Source of the DNA: Paguma larvata
Lineage: Eukaryota > Chordata > Mammalia > Carnivora > Viverridae
Assembly (NCBI GenBank): GCA_030068075.1
Contig: CM057827.1
Location: forward strand, 71,996,500-72,060,499
Length of the DNA stretch: 64,000 nt
Direction: 5' to 3'
Part shown: one piece after another, positions 1-12,069 of the stretch
Position numbering within the stretch: position 1 is the first letter of the stretch
Layout: the number at the start of each line of letters is the position of its first letter
Notes under the pieces: generated by a model
What the model saw: the letters and a program-made list of their open reading frames with translations, nothing else
What the model was told of the DNA's origin: nothing
Databases searched by the model: none
Position numbers and translations under genes: made by a program

Positions 1-162
1 GAGCAGGGAAGGGGAAAGAGAGAGGGAGACACAGAATCCAAAGCAGGCTCCAGGCTCTGAGCTGTCAGCACAGAGCCCCATGTGGGGCCCAAACACACAA
101 ACCGTGAAGTCATGACCTGAGCTGAAGTCGGATACTCAACTGACTGAGCCATCCAGATGCCC
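1..162 (-). repeat. Felid tRNA-Lys SINE, cut by window edge
   Basis: Reverse-strand SINE: a GA-rich run, then the complement of the TC-rich body, then the complement of the head (ccagatgcccc) at its right end. The A-rich tail lies outside the window. Confidence 0.88.
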
Positions 163-519
163 CCCAGAGAGAGAGAATCTTAAGCAGGCTCCATGCTCAG
201 CACAGAGCCTGATGGAGGGCTTGATCCCGTGACTCTGGGATCATGACCTGAGCCAATATCAAGAGTTGCATGCTCGGGGTGCCTGGGTGGCTCACTTTTA
301 AGCATGTGACTTGGGTTCAGGTCATGATCTCTCGGTTCGTGGGTTTGAGCCCCATGTTGGGCTCTGTGCAGACATCTCAGCACCTGGAACCTGCTTCTGA
401 TTCTGTCTCCCTCTCTCTGCCCCTCCCCTGCTCACACTCTGTATGTCTCTCTCTCTCAAAAATAAACATTAAAAAGAAAAAAGTCACATGCTCAACTGAC
501 TGAGCCACCCAGGTGCCCC
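163..519 (-). repeat. Older reverse SINE interrupted by another SINE
   Basis: The body occupies 163-274 and the head 482-519 (ending ccacccaggtgcccc). The two parts are split by a forward SINE. The junction duplicates roughly 12 bases (agttgcatgctc / agtcacatgctc), as expected for a target-site duplication. Confidence 0.8.
275..481 (+). repeat. Felid SINE nested inside a reverse SINE
   Basis: Forward copy: head ggggtgcctgggtggctca, TC-rich stretch, then aaaataaacattaaaaag tail. It sits inside the element at 163-519, so it inserted later. Confidence 0.88.
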
Positions 520-577
520 TGGAGCATATCTTTTAAGTTTGAAATCCCACATCCCATTCTGTTACTAAAACCACATG

Positions 578-705
578 GAGAGGGTGGTGTGTGCCTGGCT
601 GTTGTTTCAGTGGAAAAAGCATGGGACTTTTGATCTTGGGATCTGAGTTCAAGTCCCATGTTGGGTGTAGAGATTACTAAAAAAAAAAAAAAAATAAAAA
701 AATGA
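578..705 (+). repeat. Old short CanSINE relative
   Basis: Diverged tRNA-like head followed by gttcaagtcccatgttggg, gtgtagagattact and an A-rich tail. This is the shorter, older carnivore SINE form without the long TC-rich body. Confidence 0.6.
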
Positions 706-937
706 ACTTAAAACCCCACTCATAACCTTCCATACTTGGGTATTGCACCAGTGTAAGGAAAGCATGAGAAAACTACTTGGGCAAATTCATGACCTGTTTT
801 GATCATGATATTGAGCTGATATTTGGAGTGAAGTGGTCTTGGAGAATTATAGGAAGTAGATTCCCCACTCCCCACCCCCATGAGAAGAATAGTACTTAAT
901 GAGATAATAAGGGTGTTGTTTGGTTCTTAAAGGCCAG

Positions 938-1048
938 CACCAGGGACACCTTTTGGCTCAGTCGGTAGAGGAAGGGACTTGTGATCTGGGGGTCCTGAGT
1001 TCAAGCCCCCATTTTAGCCATAGAGACTACTTAAAAAACAAAAAAGGG
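938..1048 (+). repeat. Old short CanSINE relative
   Basis: Shows ttttggctcagtcggtag, gttcaagccccc and tagagactacttaaaaaa. It is strongly diverged and is the last repeat before about 1 kb of unique sequence (1049-2100) in which I see no gene. Confidence 0.65.
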
Positions 1049-2119
1049 CAGGACCATAGGAAATGTTATTTATAGCAAGCAGTAAATCATACTACTAGAT
1101 CACTGCAGATAGAAATTAGTAGAGCAGGCACACCCATTCCTTTCCATGCCTGTAATTAGTTCTTTGATTGATTTATTTTGTACCAAATAAGCAGAAGGAA
1201 CCTATTGGTTTTCATTTCACAAACATACTAAAATCATTGCTGTGCATGCATTTAAAAACACCAATGGCACGGCTGGTAAATTGTTTTGGTAAATTCTAAT
1301 ACTAACCTCAAAATAATGATGATGGCAGTAACCAAGGGGACATTTGGCCAGCGGATATTTTGCTCAATATACAGGAAATGTTTTTGGCCAAGTCTTAACA
1401 TCCCTGTGATAAAGTATTGATTCCTAGGATTCCTTACTATCTCTGAGTGCCTACTATGTTTAACTATGCAAATATGTTATTCCTTGAGAAATTCCTTTAA
1501 TGATCTGGAAGAACTTGCTTCACTCACAATTTCAAAAAGCAAAACCTTCCTGTAGCAAGTTGTAATAGAGATTTAGACTAGGAAATAGGGAAGTCTAAAG
1601 CTGTCCTAATGGCCTTCCTCACATATAATCTCTCTTGGAAGCCCTCTATCATGTGTTCTACTCATATTCACACATAGTTTGGGTCTATTGATGAATTTGG
1701 GGCCTTAAAAAAATCTTTCCTAATTCCTGGTCATTTATGAGAAACTCCCAGTTCTGGTACTGTCAAATGTAAACTGGAAAACTTGCAAGTGAAGCATTAG
1801 GATTGGAAGCACTTAGAATAGATACATAGCTTATGTTGGTCTTAGGTTGATATTCTGAGGAATGAGGCGTGTATAAAGGATTATCTTAGGAATGGGAAAA
1901 CCCACTCTCATTCCAAACAAAAAGATTTTTGTTGCTGATTTGGTTTTGGTAAGATCTCTTCACTCCTACAGGGGAGGGGGGTTGCCTCTAACCACATTAA
2001 GCCCTCTTCCAGCCCATCGTGACTGGGGACATTCTGATTATATGAAGTATGTGGGGGCTGGACCTAAGTAGTTGTACAGAACTCCGGAAAGGGCTTCAAA
2101 TTCCTTAAGCACTCCTTCC

Positions 2120-2870
2120 TCTTCCCCGTCCCCAAGGCACCAGCCCGATTCAAGATGGCTTCCCCGAAACAGGTAACTAAATGTTTTAGTTTAGAGCGCC
2201 CCCACTGGCGGGGGTCAAAAAAAAATAGATGCCGAGAGGCCTGAACGCCTGTGAACTGAGCAGTCAGAGGCAAGCTGCCGCCAGATTTTATTTTCAATCA
2301 GGCATATCTGTGGTTGCCTACGTACCCTTCTCAGCCTTTTAGGACCTCCCACCCTCCAGAGACTTCCTGGATGGCGCTCACACTACCTTGTTGGAAGAGG
2401 CCGGGCGTCAGCCCTACCATTGGTGGGTGGGAGCGGAGGTGGGCGGAGCCGAGGGAGAATGGACTACCAGCAAGCTAGATTGAGGCGAGGGATGGCCATG
2501 CTCCGCCGGAAGGCGCCTTGTTCTCCGAAAGGGTGAGTTGAAACGCTGGCTGGAAAGGAAGCACCAGGACTTGTTCAGGTAGGCTTCCCGCTCATGCCTG
2601 CTCATCAGTGTTGGTCCGAGAGTCTTTGCAAAACTAAAGCTTTTAGAATTGGTTTCAATAACTCGTCCTCCTCCTCGCTCTCCCGCTCCTTGCCCGTTCC
2701 CCAGTTGTGAGGGATCAGGTGCTGGGTGATGCTCTGGACTGAACCATTCTCCTTTGTGAAAGGCCGGGGGAGAGGGCGGCTGCTGGGCCGCGGGGCCCGA
2801 GTCGGGCCAAGCCGCGAAGGGGGCTGCCCCGCCGCTGTGGGGTTTTTAGGGCTTGTCATTGCATTACAGG
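2120..2870 (+). promoter_or_regulatory. CpG-rich promoter-like segment (candidate distal CHD8 / novel gene promoter)
   Basis: CpG dinucleotides and GC-box-like runs (ggtgggcggagccgag near 2437) are concentrated here, and no SINE lies between about 1050 and 4925. A YY1-like caagatggc lies near 2152. A strong splice donor (AAAGG|GTGAGT) sits at 2532/2533. From recalled human gene spacing, the distal CHD8 first exon should fall about here, a few kb past the end of RAB2B; that part is inference. The four-exon candidate gene listed separately starts inside this segment, and an open frame runs the other way at 2859-2605, so the promoter may fire in both directions. Confidence 0.6.
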
Positions 2871-4192
2871 GCGTGGTGTCGATTTAGGGCAGCTCCTTCT
2901 TCTCTGTGCCCCTTCAGCGGAGAGAAAACTCCCCGGCTCCGTTTGGTTACTCCATACTTTGGACTCAGAAGTGGGAGGTTAGGGTGTTTTTTTTTCTTTC
3001 TTTTTGTCTGTTTTTTGTATCTTAATAACAAAAGTGGGTAGGAAAGCTTAGGGTGAGTTGTTATACACTATTGGGTGTAATTTCTTGGGTCTTGGGAGGG
3101 AAGATCGGGCTTTTGGAGAGTGTTTAGAGATGGTGGGGAGAGGGGCTCAAGCCTTGGCATCTCCATTGACAGGTCTGCAGAGCTTACTGGTTTGTTGCAT
3201 TATGTAAACTCTTCACTAGCAGAAGACCCCTCCCCCTGCCTCGTAGCGAATGCAATTTCTTTATTTACCTGTCTCTAGTGTCGCAGGAAATTTTCCAGCC
3301 ATTGCAGCAGCTGAGCAAGTGCAGCGGCTCCTGCCTTTAAGGGACAGTCCTGAAGTGATTAAGGTCTTTAAAGAGGTGTGTAGATGGACCAATCTCTTTT
3401 CAATGACTGAGCATGGTGAGCTAGGGGTCGAAGACTTAGAACTGGATGTCTTGTCCTAGTGGAACGCCCCAAGTTCAAGCCACAGGAGCTGCATTATTGG
3501 TGACTACTGCATCCTACTCTCACACCAGCATCCACAGATTATTGGCTCTTTACGTTGTTCCGAGCCTTTGAGTTCAGTCAGGGATTCTCCGACAGGCTTA
3601 TCCTTAGACTCGGCCGAAGCTGAGGACCTATCCGGTGTGGGACACGTAGATGCTAGAGGGGGAGTTTGGGATTTGAGTAAGTTCTTCTGTTGGTTAATTA
3701 GACCATGCCTCTGCTTGGGAATTTCTTTTGTAGTGGTCACCAAATAGGTTTCAGAACAAATCTTGGTATTTTGGACTTATCCTGCCTCTTAAAAGAGAGT
3801 TATGATAAAGAAAACATTTTCTATTTAAGACCTGGGTGGCAAGAGTGACAGACAGGAGTGGGTCTGCAAGGCATGATGAAGGACATTGGCCCAAACAGAG
3901 GGTGGGCGAGTGTGATGGGACAGGCCTGGGGGAAGGTTTAAAACTGAAGCAAGTGAAGGAGTAGTGGATTGGGATCAGGGATTTGATGGAGCAGTGTATG
4001 GGTACTTGCACAGTTCACATCTTCCCCATGTTTGATCTTTCCTGTACATCTGGCCTTCTGATTTTGTCAGTTTGGAAACTGCCGTGGATAGAAAATGATA
4101 GAGATAGAGCGAAATCTACTGAGCCGGTTGCGAATCACCAGGAAACATCTTGTATTTTCTGGGACAGCCTTCTCTGCAGCACCGCCAGGTGA
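2459..4192 (+). CDS. Unrecognised four-exon candidate gene, 146 residues
   Basis: I do not recognise the product. Proposed coding exons are 2459-2532, 3279-3375, 3529-3676 and 4071-4192. The ATG at 2459 has A at -3 and G at +4. Donors are AAAGG|GTGAGT, AAGAG|GTGTGT and TTTGA|GTAAGT; acceptors end ctctag, caccag and tgtcag after pyrimidine-rich runs. Phases agree (74, 97, 148 and 122 nt) and the frame stays open to the TGA at 4190. The N-terminus is basic (starts MDYQQARLRRGMAMLRRKAP); exon 3 is Ser/Asp/Glu-rich and holds several CpGs; no domain or signal peptide is evident. An AATAAA lies at 4515. The last exon is also open in another frame (from the ATG near 4093 to the TGA after 4250), so the C-terminus is uncertain. 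Alternatives are a non-coding transcript, 5' exons of CHD8, or chance. Confidence 0.35.
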
Positions 4193-4514
4193 TGAGGTGG
4201 AAGAATCTTGGCAATGTGGTCACCACCACTGCAGAGTTTTTGGTTATAACAGGAAAAAAACTTGACGTTGTATTTGAAGGGTCTGATAGGTAAGATAGAG
4301 GTTCTGATAGGTCAGGTAGGGTGGGGAGGGAGAATCACTCTTTCAAAGAAACCAGTGTACCCATCTCCTTTGCAAAGGGTGAGATGTTTTTAACCTAAAT
4401 TACCACTTAAGATTAATGTGTGAGTGCCAAGAACTAACTGTATTTGCTTACTGAAAGAACGAGATTTGATTTTCTCATCTGTGGAAGGACTGTAACATTT
4501 TAACATAGCATTGA

Positions 4515-4520
4515 AATAAA
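4515..4520 (+). terminator. Candidate poly(A) signal of the four-exon unit
   Basis: AATAAA followed by T/GT-rich sequence (tgtttgtcc). It lies 320 bases after the proposed stop codon and before the first SINE at 4925. Confidence 0.35.
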
Positions 4521-4924
4521 TGTTAATGCTTTGAAGATACTGTTTGTCCATTGCCTTACAAGAGTTAAATTGTTTTCTGAGTTAAATATTTTCTGGCCCT
4601 TCCGCCCTTACCCCTAGGAGTCACTCTACTTCTGGACTTGCGTTTGGACAGATCCCAGATCTGTGGTCTTTGCATGACCTACCTTGCACTACTGTGACTA
4701 ACCCGTATTTACTGTTTTACCTTGAGCAGTCGATTCATTGATATAGTATCATTTCATATTTTACTTGGTTGAACTTTTCATATCTCCTTTTCAATTGATT
4801 TTTTATTCTTTTCCTCACAGAGTTGGCGATCTTCTTTTCATCTTTCTGTTATGATTTTGTTCACGTTGCTTTTTGTTTTAATTCACTGATGTTGTGCCTT
4901 TTTCGCTTCTGTCTTGTTGAGGCC

Positions 4925-5122
4925 TTTTTAAAAAAAATATTTTTGAGAGAGAGAGAGCGAGAGGGGAGGGGGGCTAGTTAGTTCAGAGAGAGAGAGGGAC
5001 AGAGGATCCGAAGCATGCTCTGCGCTGACAGAAGCGAGCCTGATGCAGGACTCAAATTCATGAACCATGAGATCATGATCTGAGCTGAGGTCAGACACTC
5101 AACTGACTCACCCAGGCGCCCC
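4925..5122 (-). repeat. Felid SINE
   Basis: Starts with the tail complement (ttttgagagagagagag) and ends actcacccaggcgcccc. The stretch 5123-6034 after it is AT-rich unique sequence with no gene that I can see. Confidence 0.9.
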
Positions 5123-6034
5123 ATTGTTGAAGCCTTTTAAGAGATGCAAAGAGACCGTAGTTTTTAAGATGTGTTCTTTTGGTATCTGATACTCAAGTGA
5201 CAGTCATATACTTATAAAACAAAGCTGTTGTATCAACCGTTTATTTTGGCCTAAAGGTTTATTCAATCCTTTATTACATTCTAAATTTTATCCTGGGTAA
5301 CCTTTCCTCACCTTAACCTCTGTTTTGTTTTGTGTGTACAAGTGTATCAAGTTGTAATTTAGTTTTTTTGTGTGTGTTCTCTCACTCTATTTCATATTGG
5401 CTTTAAGATTTTTATTGTATTTATGTTGCAAAATACATCTACATCTTTGTGGTTACTGGATATTTTACATTTAAACTACAAGGTGTGTTAGTCTCCAAGA
5501 TTTCTCATTAAGCTCTTCTGTAGGTAACGTTTCTTTTGCCCTTTTATGACCCATTACTCTCTATCCTTCACTTAGGCTCTTGGTTGTTTAATGTCACATG
5601 TAGCAGAAGTGGTCAACTTTAGAGTCTCTTTTTTTTTAGACTGATATTCTATGCCTCTTATTCAGTTTTTTTTTTTTTAGACTACCTTTAAAATATCTTA
5701 ATTGTTGCCTTTAGATTGTAGCAGGAGACTTTAAAGAAAAAAGCAAGTAATTTTCACTCATCCCTGTATGTTACAATATAATAAAAAAAAAATTCCACAG
5801 GCATCAACAGAAAGTAGACTGGTATAGATAATTGTTTTACATTTGTGTTAGCAGCAGCAATGGATATATTGGAATATATTCCAAGCAGTAGAGCAGCACA
5901 GGGAAAATAGGCAATGTTCTACCCCCTTCAAATTCTGACTGTCCCAAGTATATTCTCACTTGTTTGTTTGATATGAGTTTCCAGAGCATCACACTCACTG
6001 ATAATCAAGTACATGTACAAAAAGATTTCAGACA

Positions 6035-6233
6035 GGGGCGCCTGGGTGGCTCAGGTCATGATCTTGCGGTCTGTGAGTTCGAGCCCCACATCAGGCTCTG
6101 TGCTGACAGCTCAGAGCCTGAGGCCTGCTTCGGATGCTGTGTCTCCCTCTCTCTCTGCCCTTACCCTGCTAGTGTTCTGTCTCTCTCTGTCTCTCAAAAA
6201 TGAATAAAAAATGTTAAAAAAAAATTTTTTTTT
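6035..6233 (+). repeat. Young felid SINE with 14-bp target duplication
   Basis: The perfect repeat aaagatttcagaca at 6021-6034 and 6234-6247 flanks the element. It lacks about 25 bases just after the A-box-like segment (ggctcaggtcatgatc). Confidence 0.95.
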
Positions 6234-6411
6234 AAAGATTTCAGACAAAGAATTTTAAAACTTACTTATTCTAATGCAGAGTTTTTAGGAAAAGATTGGC
6301 TTTATCATTGAAAGAATGAAACATCCCTGAGTTATCTCCTCTGTGAATTTCCAAAGAAATTTATTGTGTTTGACTTCATTTCATTTGCTATTTTCAGAGT
6401 TTATTTCATTT

Positions 6412-6598
6412 TTTTAATTTATTTTTGAGACAGAGAAAGACAGAGCATGAGTGGGGGAGGGGCAGAGAGAGAGGGAGACACAGAATGTGAAGCAGGCTCC
6501 AGGCTCTGAGCCGTCAGCGGGGCTCGAACTCAGGAATGGTGAGATCATGACCTGAGCTGAAGTCGGACGCTCAACCGACTGAGCCACCCAGGCACCCC
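6412..6598 (-). repeat. Felid SINE
   Basis: Reverse copy ending gagccacccaggcacccc, with a short deletion in the middle (gccgtcagcggggctcg). 6599-7187 holds no gene. Confidence 0.92.
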
Positions 6599-7204
6599 TA
6601 TTCATTTTAAAAAGGTAATTAAATGACATACTACTGAAATTACTAGAAAATAATAAGACTGCTTTTTTTCCTCCTCTGTATGTCAGCAACTTAATCCTTT
6701 TGTCAGTAGGTCTAATTCTTTTGGTAATGTCCCAATATTCTAGTAATTTGTAATTCCATAATAACACCTTTTTGTTTTGAGAGTCTGCATTTCTCCTAAA
6801 ACTCTGTCAGTATCTTTCTGAGAAAAGATATATTAAATGAATTCTTAATTTCATCATTCAGGAGCTGTAAAGTCTTTCTTTCAGGTTTCTCAAATTGTAT
6901 CTCATGGTCATTAGAGAAACCTTTGGAATATCCTGCTTTCATTTTTTCCCCATGACATACTTTAGGGACACACTACATCTTTGGGATTTATTCCTTTGGG
7001 AATTCAGAGGTACGTTGTCTATTAGTGACATGGGAATTTCATTTTGGTTCTAGAAGAAACCAGTGATTTCAGAAATTTAGAGCCCATATCGTAACAGAAT
7101 TTCCTAATAGAACATAATTTTCATTTTCTGTTACAGATATCAGATACATGTCAGTAAAACATCTACCTAAGTAAACTGAATGGGAAGATTTTTTTGGATT
7201 TTTA

Positions 7205-7407
7205 TTTATTTATTTAAAAATGTTTACTTATTTATTTTTGAAAGAGAATATGAGCGGGGAAGGGGCAGACAGAAAGAGAATTTGAAGCAGATTCCGGGCT
7301 CCTAGCTGTCAGCACAGAGCCTGACGTGGGGCTTGAACTCATGAACCACGAGATTATGACCTGAGTTGAAGTCGGATGCTTAACCGACTGAGCCACCCAG
7401 GCACCCC
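7205..7407 (-). repeat. Felid SINE
   Basis: Reverse copy flanked by near-identical gattttttggattttt-type repeats just before 7205 and at 7408-7424. 7425-8124 shows no gene. Confidence 0.93.
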
Positions 7408-8124
7408 GATTTTTCTGGATTTTTAAATAGGGGCTACCAAGTTGCATGAGCATGGACCTTTCACTCAGTGTTACATTCTTCATTGCGTCTACTCAGTATT
7501 TAGTTCTTCTTTCCTCTTGTCTGGGGAGCGGAGCACATGAGTCATCTCTTCATTTATACGTCAGTTCTCCTGTAAAATGTAGTGCCTGTTTTTCAGGTGT
7601 GCCTCCTATTGGGGGTCACCTTCTTCATGAGGCCTTAAGTATATACAGATAAGGGCCGCTTCCATTCACTGCTCTCCTGAAAGTCATGGGAGTCAAAAGT
7701 TGAGGCAGTTAGATGGAAGCTTGTGAACTCTCCAGGGGCAGCCTAGTCAATTGGAGGCCTGTATATTCCCACCGCAGGCATTGTGAAGTAAATGGAGTAC
7801 TGTGAGAAAGACACTGGCATCATTCCTACAAACACAAAAAATGATTAATTGAATTACCTGGATGTTGCCCTAGACACCAGTGCTAGGTGAAGTCTGTTCC
7901 GTGGTTTTAAGGTTAAAGGGCTGGACTGCTTTCTCAGAGTCTTTTCATCTTGCCCAGCAGTCCTGCTATTCTAATTGTGAAACTTTTACATTTATTTTAG
8001 TATCCTACCATTCTGCTTAGTAGACCAATGCAGCCAAGTCTCTAAGGAGTGATTTTGCTTTGAGAGAAACCTTTAATGGTACTCTTTCAAATTATCGGAT
8101 AGGGAATAATAAACCCCTTTTCAT

Positions 8125-8300
8125 TTGCCTACTATGTGCCAAACAGTGGACATGATCTTTTAGTCTTCAGAGGAACCCTAAAATGTATGTGATATTAGTA
8201 GCTTCATTTTACAGAATAGGAAAAATAAGACTTAGCAAGGTTAGGTGACTTAGCCAGGAGTGGGACTCCAGGTTGTCCGACTTCAAAACCCCATTCATTA
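8125..8300 (-). repeat. MIR SINE
   Basis: Matches the reverse MIR pattern: ctactatgtgccaaacag, then cattttacagaatagg, then aggttaggtgacttagcca. It is diverged, as expected for an old mammal-wide element. 8301-9600 is unique sequence without a recognisable gene. Confidence 0.75.
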
Positions 8301-9600
8301 GCCAGCCGTCCCCCCGCCCCCCGGCCTGTTGAAAAGTTCAGTGCTGACCCTTGTGAGAGAACTGTCTTTGACCACGACGTTAGACAGTAGACATTCTGTA
8401 GCCTGTTAAAGCTGTACCTTAAGCAGTAGTTGAAGAACCCTGAGAATGTAAAGCTTATTTTTGTCTTTGTATCTCTGTTAAAAGAGAAAAAAAGAATAAT
8501 TTGTTTCTTTTATTTAACCTAAGTTATTTGAAAATAAGATTATGTGAAATACTAAGCTCTACAGAGAAAATTGATTTGGTCAGTCTTCCAAATAACTCCA
8601 TTTTTTAGCCAGTGCAAGTCAAACTGGCTCACTCCATTTTCATCAGTCCCATGTCACTGAGGTCATTTTTTGTGCCCGGAGTCCCAAGTGTGATAATAAC
8701 GGTGGTTTATGTTTCTCCTCCTTTCACCACATACACTTTTTTTTTTTTAACATAAATGTTGCAGTGAAAATAATACCTCATAAATAATTAAGTGAACATT
8801 TATATTTTTCTGTTAGGCTGAACAAATGTATGTACACTTGGCTCAGTTAAAAAATCACTTGCAAGAATGCTATGTGTATGGGGGTGGGGGGAGCATACGG
8901 AGGACCAGGACTTTGTTACCTGAACTGTATATATTGTTACTTACGCTGGATGCCCCAAAGTGGCATCATACAAGGTGGATATATTGATTCAGTTAGATAT
9001 TCTTCAGCTGGAACCCAGAATGTTATTTTCACCTTGGTGACCATGTGCCAGCGAAGAAGTACTTTTCCAGATCAGTTTAACTCGACCTAACAGCCATGAT
9101 CCTTAAAGGTTAGGCTCTTATTTTCTGTCTTCAGACTTAGGCCAAAACTCCAGACTTTTCCTGGAAGAAAAATCTACAATGAGGCTGACTTGAAAGTGAA
9201 TCCATGCCCTAGTTGGGCCATATGGGTCTAGTGTCATCTGTTTGCTTCTTGCCACAGTTTTAAATTGGCCACCACTGAGGCTTATGGTCCCAAGCCTAAA
9301 GGAGGTAACTAAAATTTCATTTCTTTCAACTGTGATTATCACACTATAGAAAATAGTCTTTTATGTAGATTGCATGTAACCCCTTTTACTATATGTAAAA
9401 GCTGTGTCAACTCCAGGTTCTAAAAAGTGAAGATTTTGTGATGCCTCTTCTGAATGAATGTTTCTGGTAGGAAACATGCCTCTGCCCATTTATTGTCTGC
9501 AGTCTGAGGGAAGCCCTTGCTCTTGCTCAGAAATCTCCCCATTACCTCTCCACAGCCCCACTCCCACACACCTTTGGCTAGAAGTTGAAAGTGCACTCCC

Positions 9601-9712
9601 AGGGCGCCTGGCTGGTTCGGTTGGTGGAGCATTCGACTCTTGATCTCTTGATCTCCAGGTTGTAAGTTCAGGCCCCAGTTTGGGTGTAGAGATTACTTAA
9701 AAATAAACTCTT
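9601..9712 (+). repeat. Old short CanSINE relative
   Basis: gggcgcctggctggttcgg head, then ctcttgatctcttgatctcc, gttcaggccccagtttggg and gtgtagagattacttaaaaa. A younger SINE landed in its A-rich tail. Confidence 0.75.
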
Positions 9713-9970
9713 GGGGCACCTGGGTGGCTCAGTGGGTTAAGTGGCCGACTTCAGCTCAGGTCATGATCTCATGGTCTTTGAGTTCAAGCCCCATGTCGGG
9801 CTCTGTGCTGACAGCTCAGAGCCTGGAGCCTGCTTCGGATTCTGTGTCTCCCTCTCTCTCTGTGCCCTTCCCCTGCTCATGCTCTGTCTCTGTGTCTCTC
9901 AAAAATAAATAAACGTTAAAAACAAATTTAAAAAAAAATAAAAATAAAAATAAACTCTTTAAAAAAAAAA
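9713..9970 (+). repeat. Felid SINE inserted in the tail of an older SINE
   Basis: ggggcacctgggtggctcag head, complete body, long A-rich tail. The motif aaaataaactctt before (9701-9713) and after (about 9947-9959) is the target duplication. Confidence 0.92.
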
Positions 9971-10207
9971 AGAAAGAAAATGCAGTCCTTCAAGAAAAGT
10001 ACATTAAATGACCATTACCACCTGAGAAGCAAAGGGAGTAGTGTAATAAATCATATGCAGTTCTCACCTTTGTGGAACTTACATTCTAATGGCAGTGGAG
10101 AGGAACATCAAACAACTAATTAAATAATCAATTATTTAATCTCACTACAAAAATGAATTTACAGATATTACAGGAGAATTTTTAATGGGGGCATCTAACC
10201 TAAAGCA

Positions 10208-10425
10208 TATAGTAAGGCGATTAAGAATGTGACTTCTGAAGCCACACTGCCTAAATTGAATGTGGTACCACTTTTCACTAGCTGTGGGATGTTGGCAAGT
10301 TACTTAATCTCTTGGTGCCTGTATTCCTTGTCTGTTAAAAACAGACTTAATAAAATTGAGTATGTCAATGAATTTTAATTGTTTAGAAGAGTGCTTGGCA
10401 TGTGATGTACACTCAATAAATGTGG
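10208..10425 (+). repeat. MIR SINE
   Basis: Forward MIR: attaagaatgtgacttctga, ctagctgtgggatgttggca, agttacttaatctcttggtg, agtgcttggcatgtgatg, ctcaataaatgtggctgg. 10426-11584 has no gene that I can see. Confidence 0.8.
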
Positions 10426-11584
10426 CTGGTTTTGTTCGCGACATCGAGGAAAGCTTTTGTTTGAAATGATGATGTCGAAATGAGCTAGAGTTAAATAGGC
10501 AGCATGGAGGGGAGCAGTTAGAAGCACTTGCAATAATAGTTCAGGAAAGGGAGGATGATAAATTGATCCAGAACGGCTGTAGAGACAGAAGTGGATGCAT
10601 TTGAGGGGTATTTAGGAGGTAAAGGTAGAATTTTAAAATAACAGATATGATGGTAAGGAAGAGATTTTCTGGTCTCTTTAGCTGCAACTGCTGGAGGGTG
10701 ATTACCCTCTTTGTGTGTGTGCACGTGTGGTGGTGGAGATGAAGGAGATGAGGCAGACTACCGAGAAATCAGTCCCCTTGAGGTAATAAGCCTTTTATAG
10801 GGAGAGTTGGACAAGTGAGTCAGCCAAGGAGATTGGGGGCCCTATCAAGAAAAGGCATTGATTAAGCAAGTAGGTGTATAGGTCTGGAGTTCAGGGTTGA
10901 CCTCTTGCCCAGAGATATAAATGAGAAATATAAGCCTATAGATACTTTGTTGAAGGAAATAATAGTAGTTGAGGCCATGTATGTAAATTAGACATTCTTG
11001 AAAAGAAAGTGCAGAATGAGAATTAAAGAGGGCCTAGGACCAAACCTTGGTGAGCTTTAACAATGAAAGGCTGGTAGAGGAGAAGAGTAGCAAAGCAGAA
11101 GTGGCCAGAGTGGTAGACGGAAAACCAGAAAAGTCATCCTGATATCCTGGAAGCTGTCTGAAAAAAGTTGTTGAGAGTGGGAGTGGTTTTTCTAAGATAT
11201 GTGTGACCCTTCCTTGAATCATTGAGAGTCTTAATTTAGGTCTCTTACCGCTCAAGGTTGGATACTAGTGACTTAGAACATCTGTCTAGAGCAGGTTTAG
11301 GCTGCTAAAGCCAGTTAGTTGAACATAATCTTCAGACTCTAGAATCTAAACTGTAGTTTTTCCTGTTCGCCTCAAATTAGATTTAATATAGAGGAAGAGA
11401 GCCTGAGTGCAAATTCAAGTAATATAGATATTACCCTGCTGAAATTAACAAATTATTTTGGAGGCCATTAATCTGGGTGGTGATCCTCTCTAAGACTGAC
11501 AAGCATCCTCCCAGGTAAGTAGAGACACTGGCAAAACCAAAATTTTTTTGCAACGATATATTCAGCAACATTAGTTGACATAGT

Positions 11585-11735
11585 GTTTATATGCCAAGTA
11601 CAGTGTTAGGTGTTTCATTAATCCTCATTAATGGCCCTGTAACTTGATTCCCCTTTGTACAGAAGAAAGAACTAGATTCAGAAAGACATTTACTTGATGG
11701 GACAGAAATTTGAACTCATGTCCCTCTGACTTCAA
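11585..11735 (-). repeat. MIR SINE fragment
   Basis: Reverse MIR-like: tatgccaagtacagtgtta, ttaatcctcattaatgg, ttgaactcatgtccctctga. 11736-12069 is unique. Confidence 0.6.
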
Positions 11736-12069
11736 TGCTCATTATACCTCCATGTACAAATAGAAGTAAAATAATAAAGTAGAAGATACTTATCCTAAAA
11801 GAGTACTTAACAAAAAAGCCATGAAAGTTCAAAAGGGTCTGATTACTTGGGCTTGAAAATGAAAAGTAGGAATTAAGAACGCTTTCAATGATTATATCCA
11901 GTGGACATTTTAAAGTTATGTTGTCAGACATTTTTACTTTATTTGATATAAATGATCACTTGTTCCCCCTGCAGTTCTCTACTCTGTTTGCTTCTGTGAC
12001 CTGCAGTGTTTGCTTCTCTAGCTTTTCCTTTTCTACCTACTTAGTAGGTGTAGCTTATTCGATTCTTTA

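Noticed and set aside
9724..9912. Recurrent ORF with MAQ.VK.PTSAQVMIS.S..SSP-like product, also at 17838, 20132, 28435, 36386, 38240, 41545 and others
   Set aside because: Each lies within a felid SINE; the shared peptide is only the SINE consensus read in the same frame, not a gene family.
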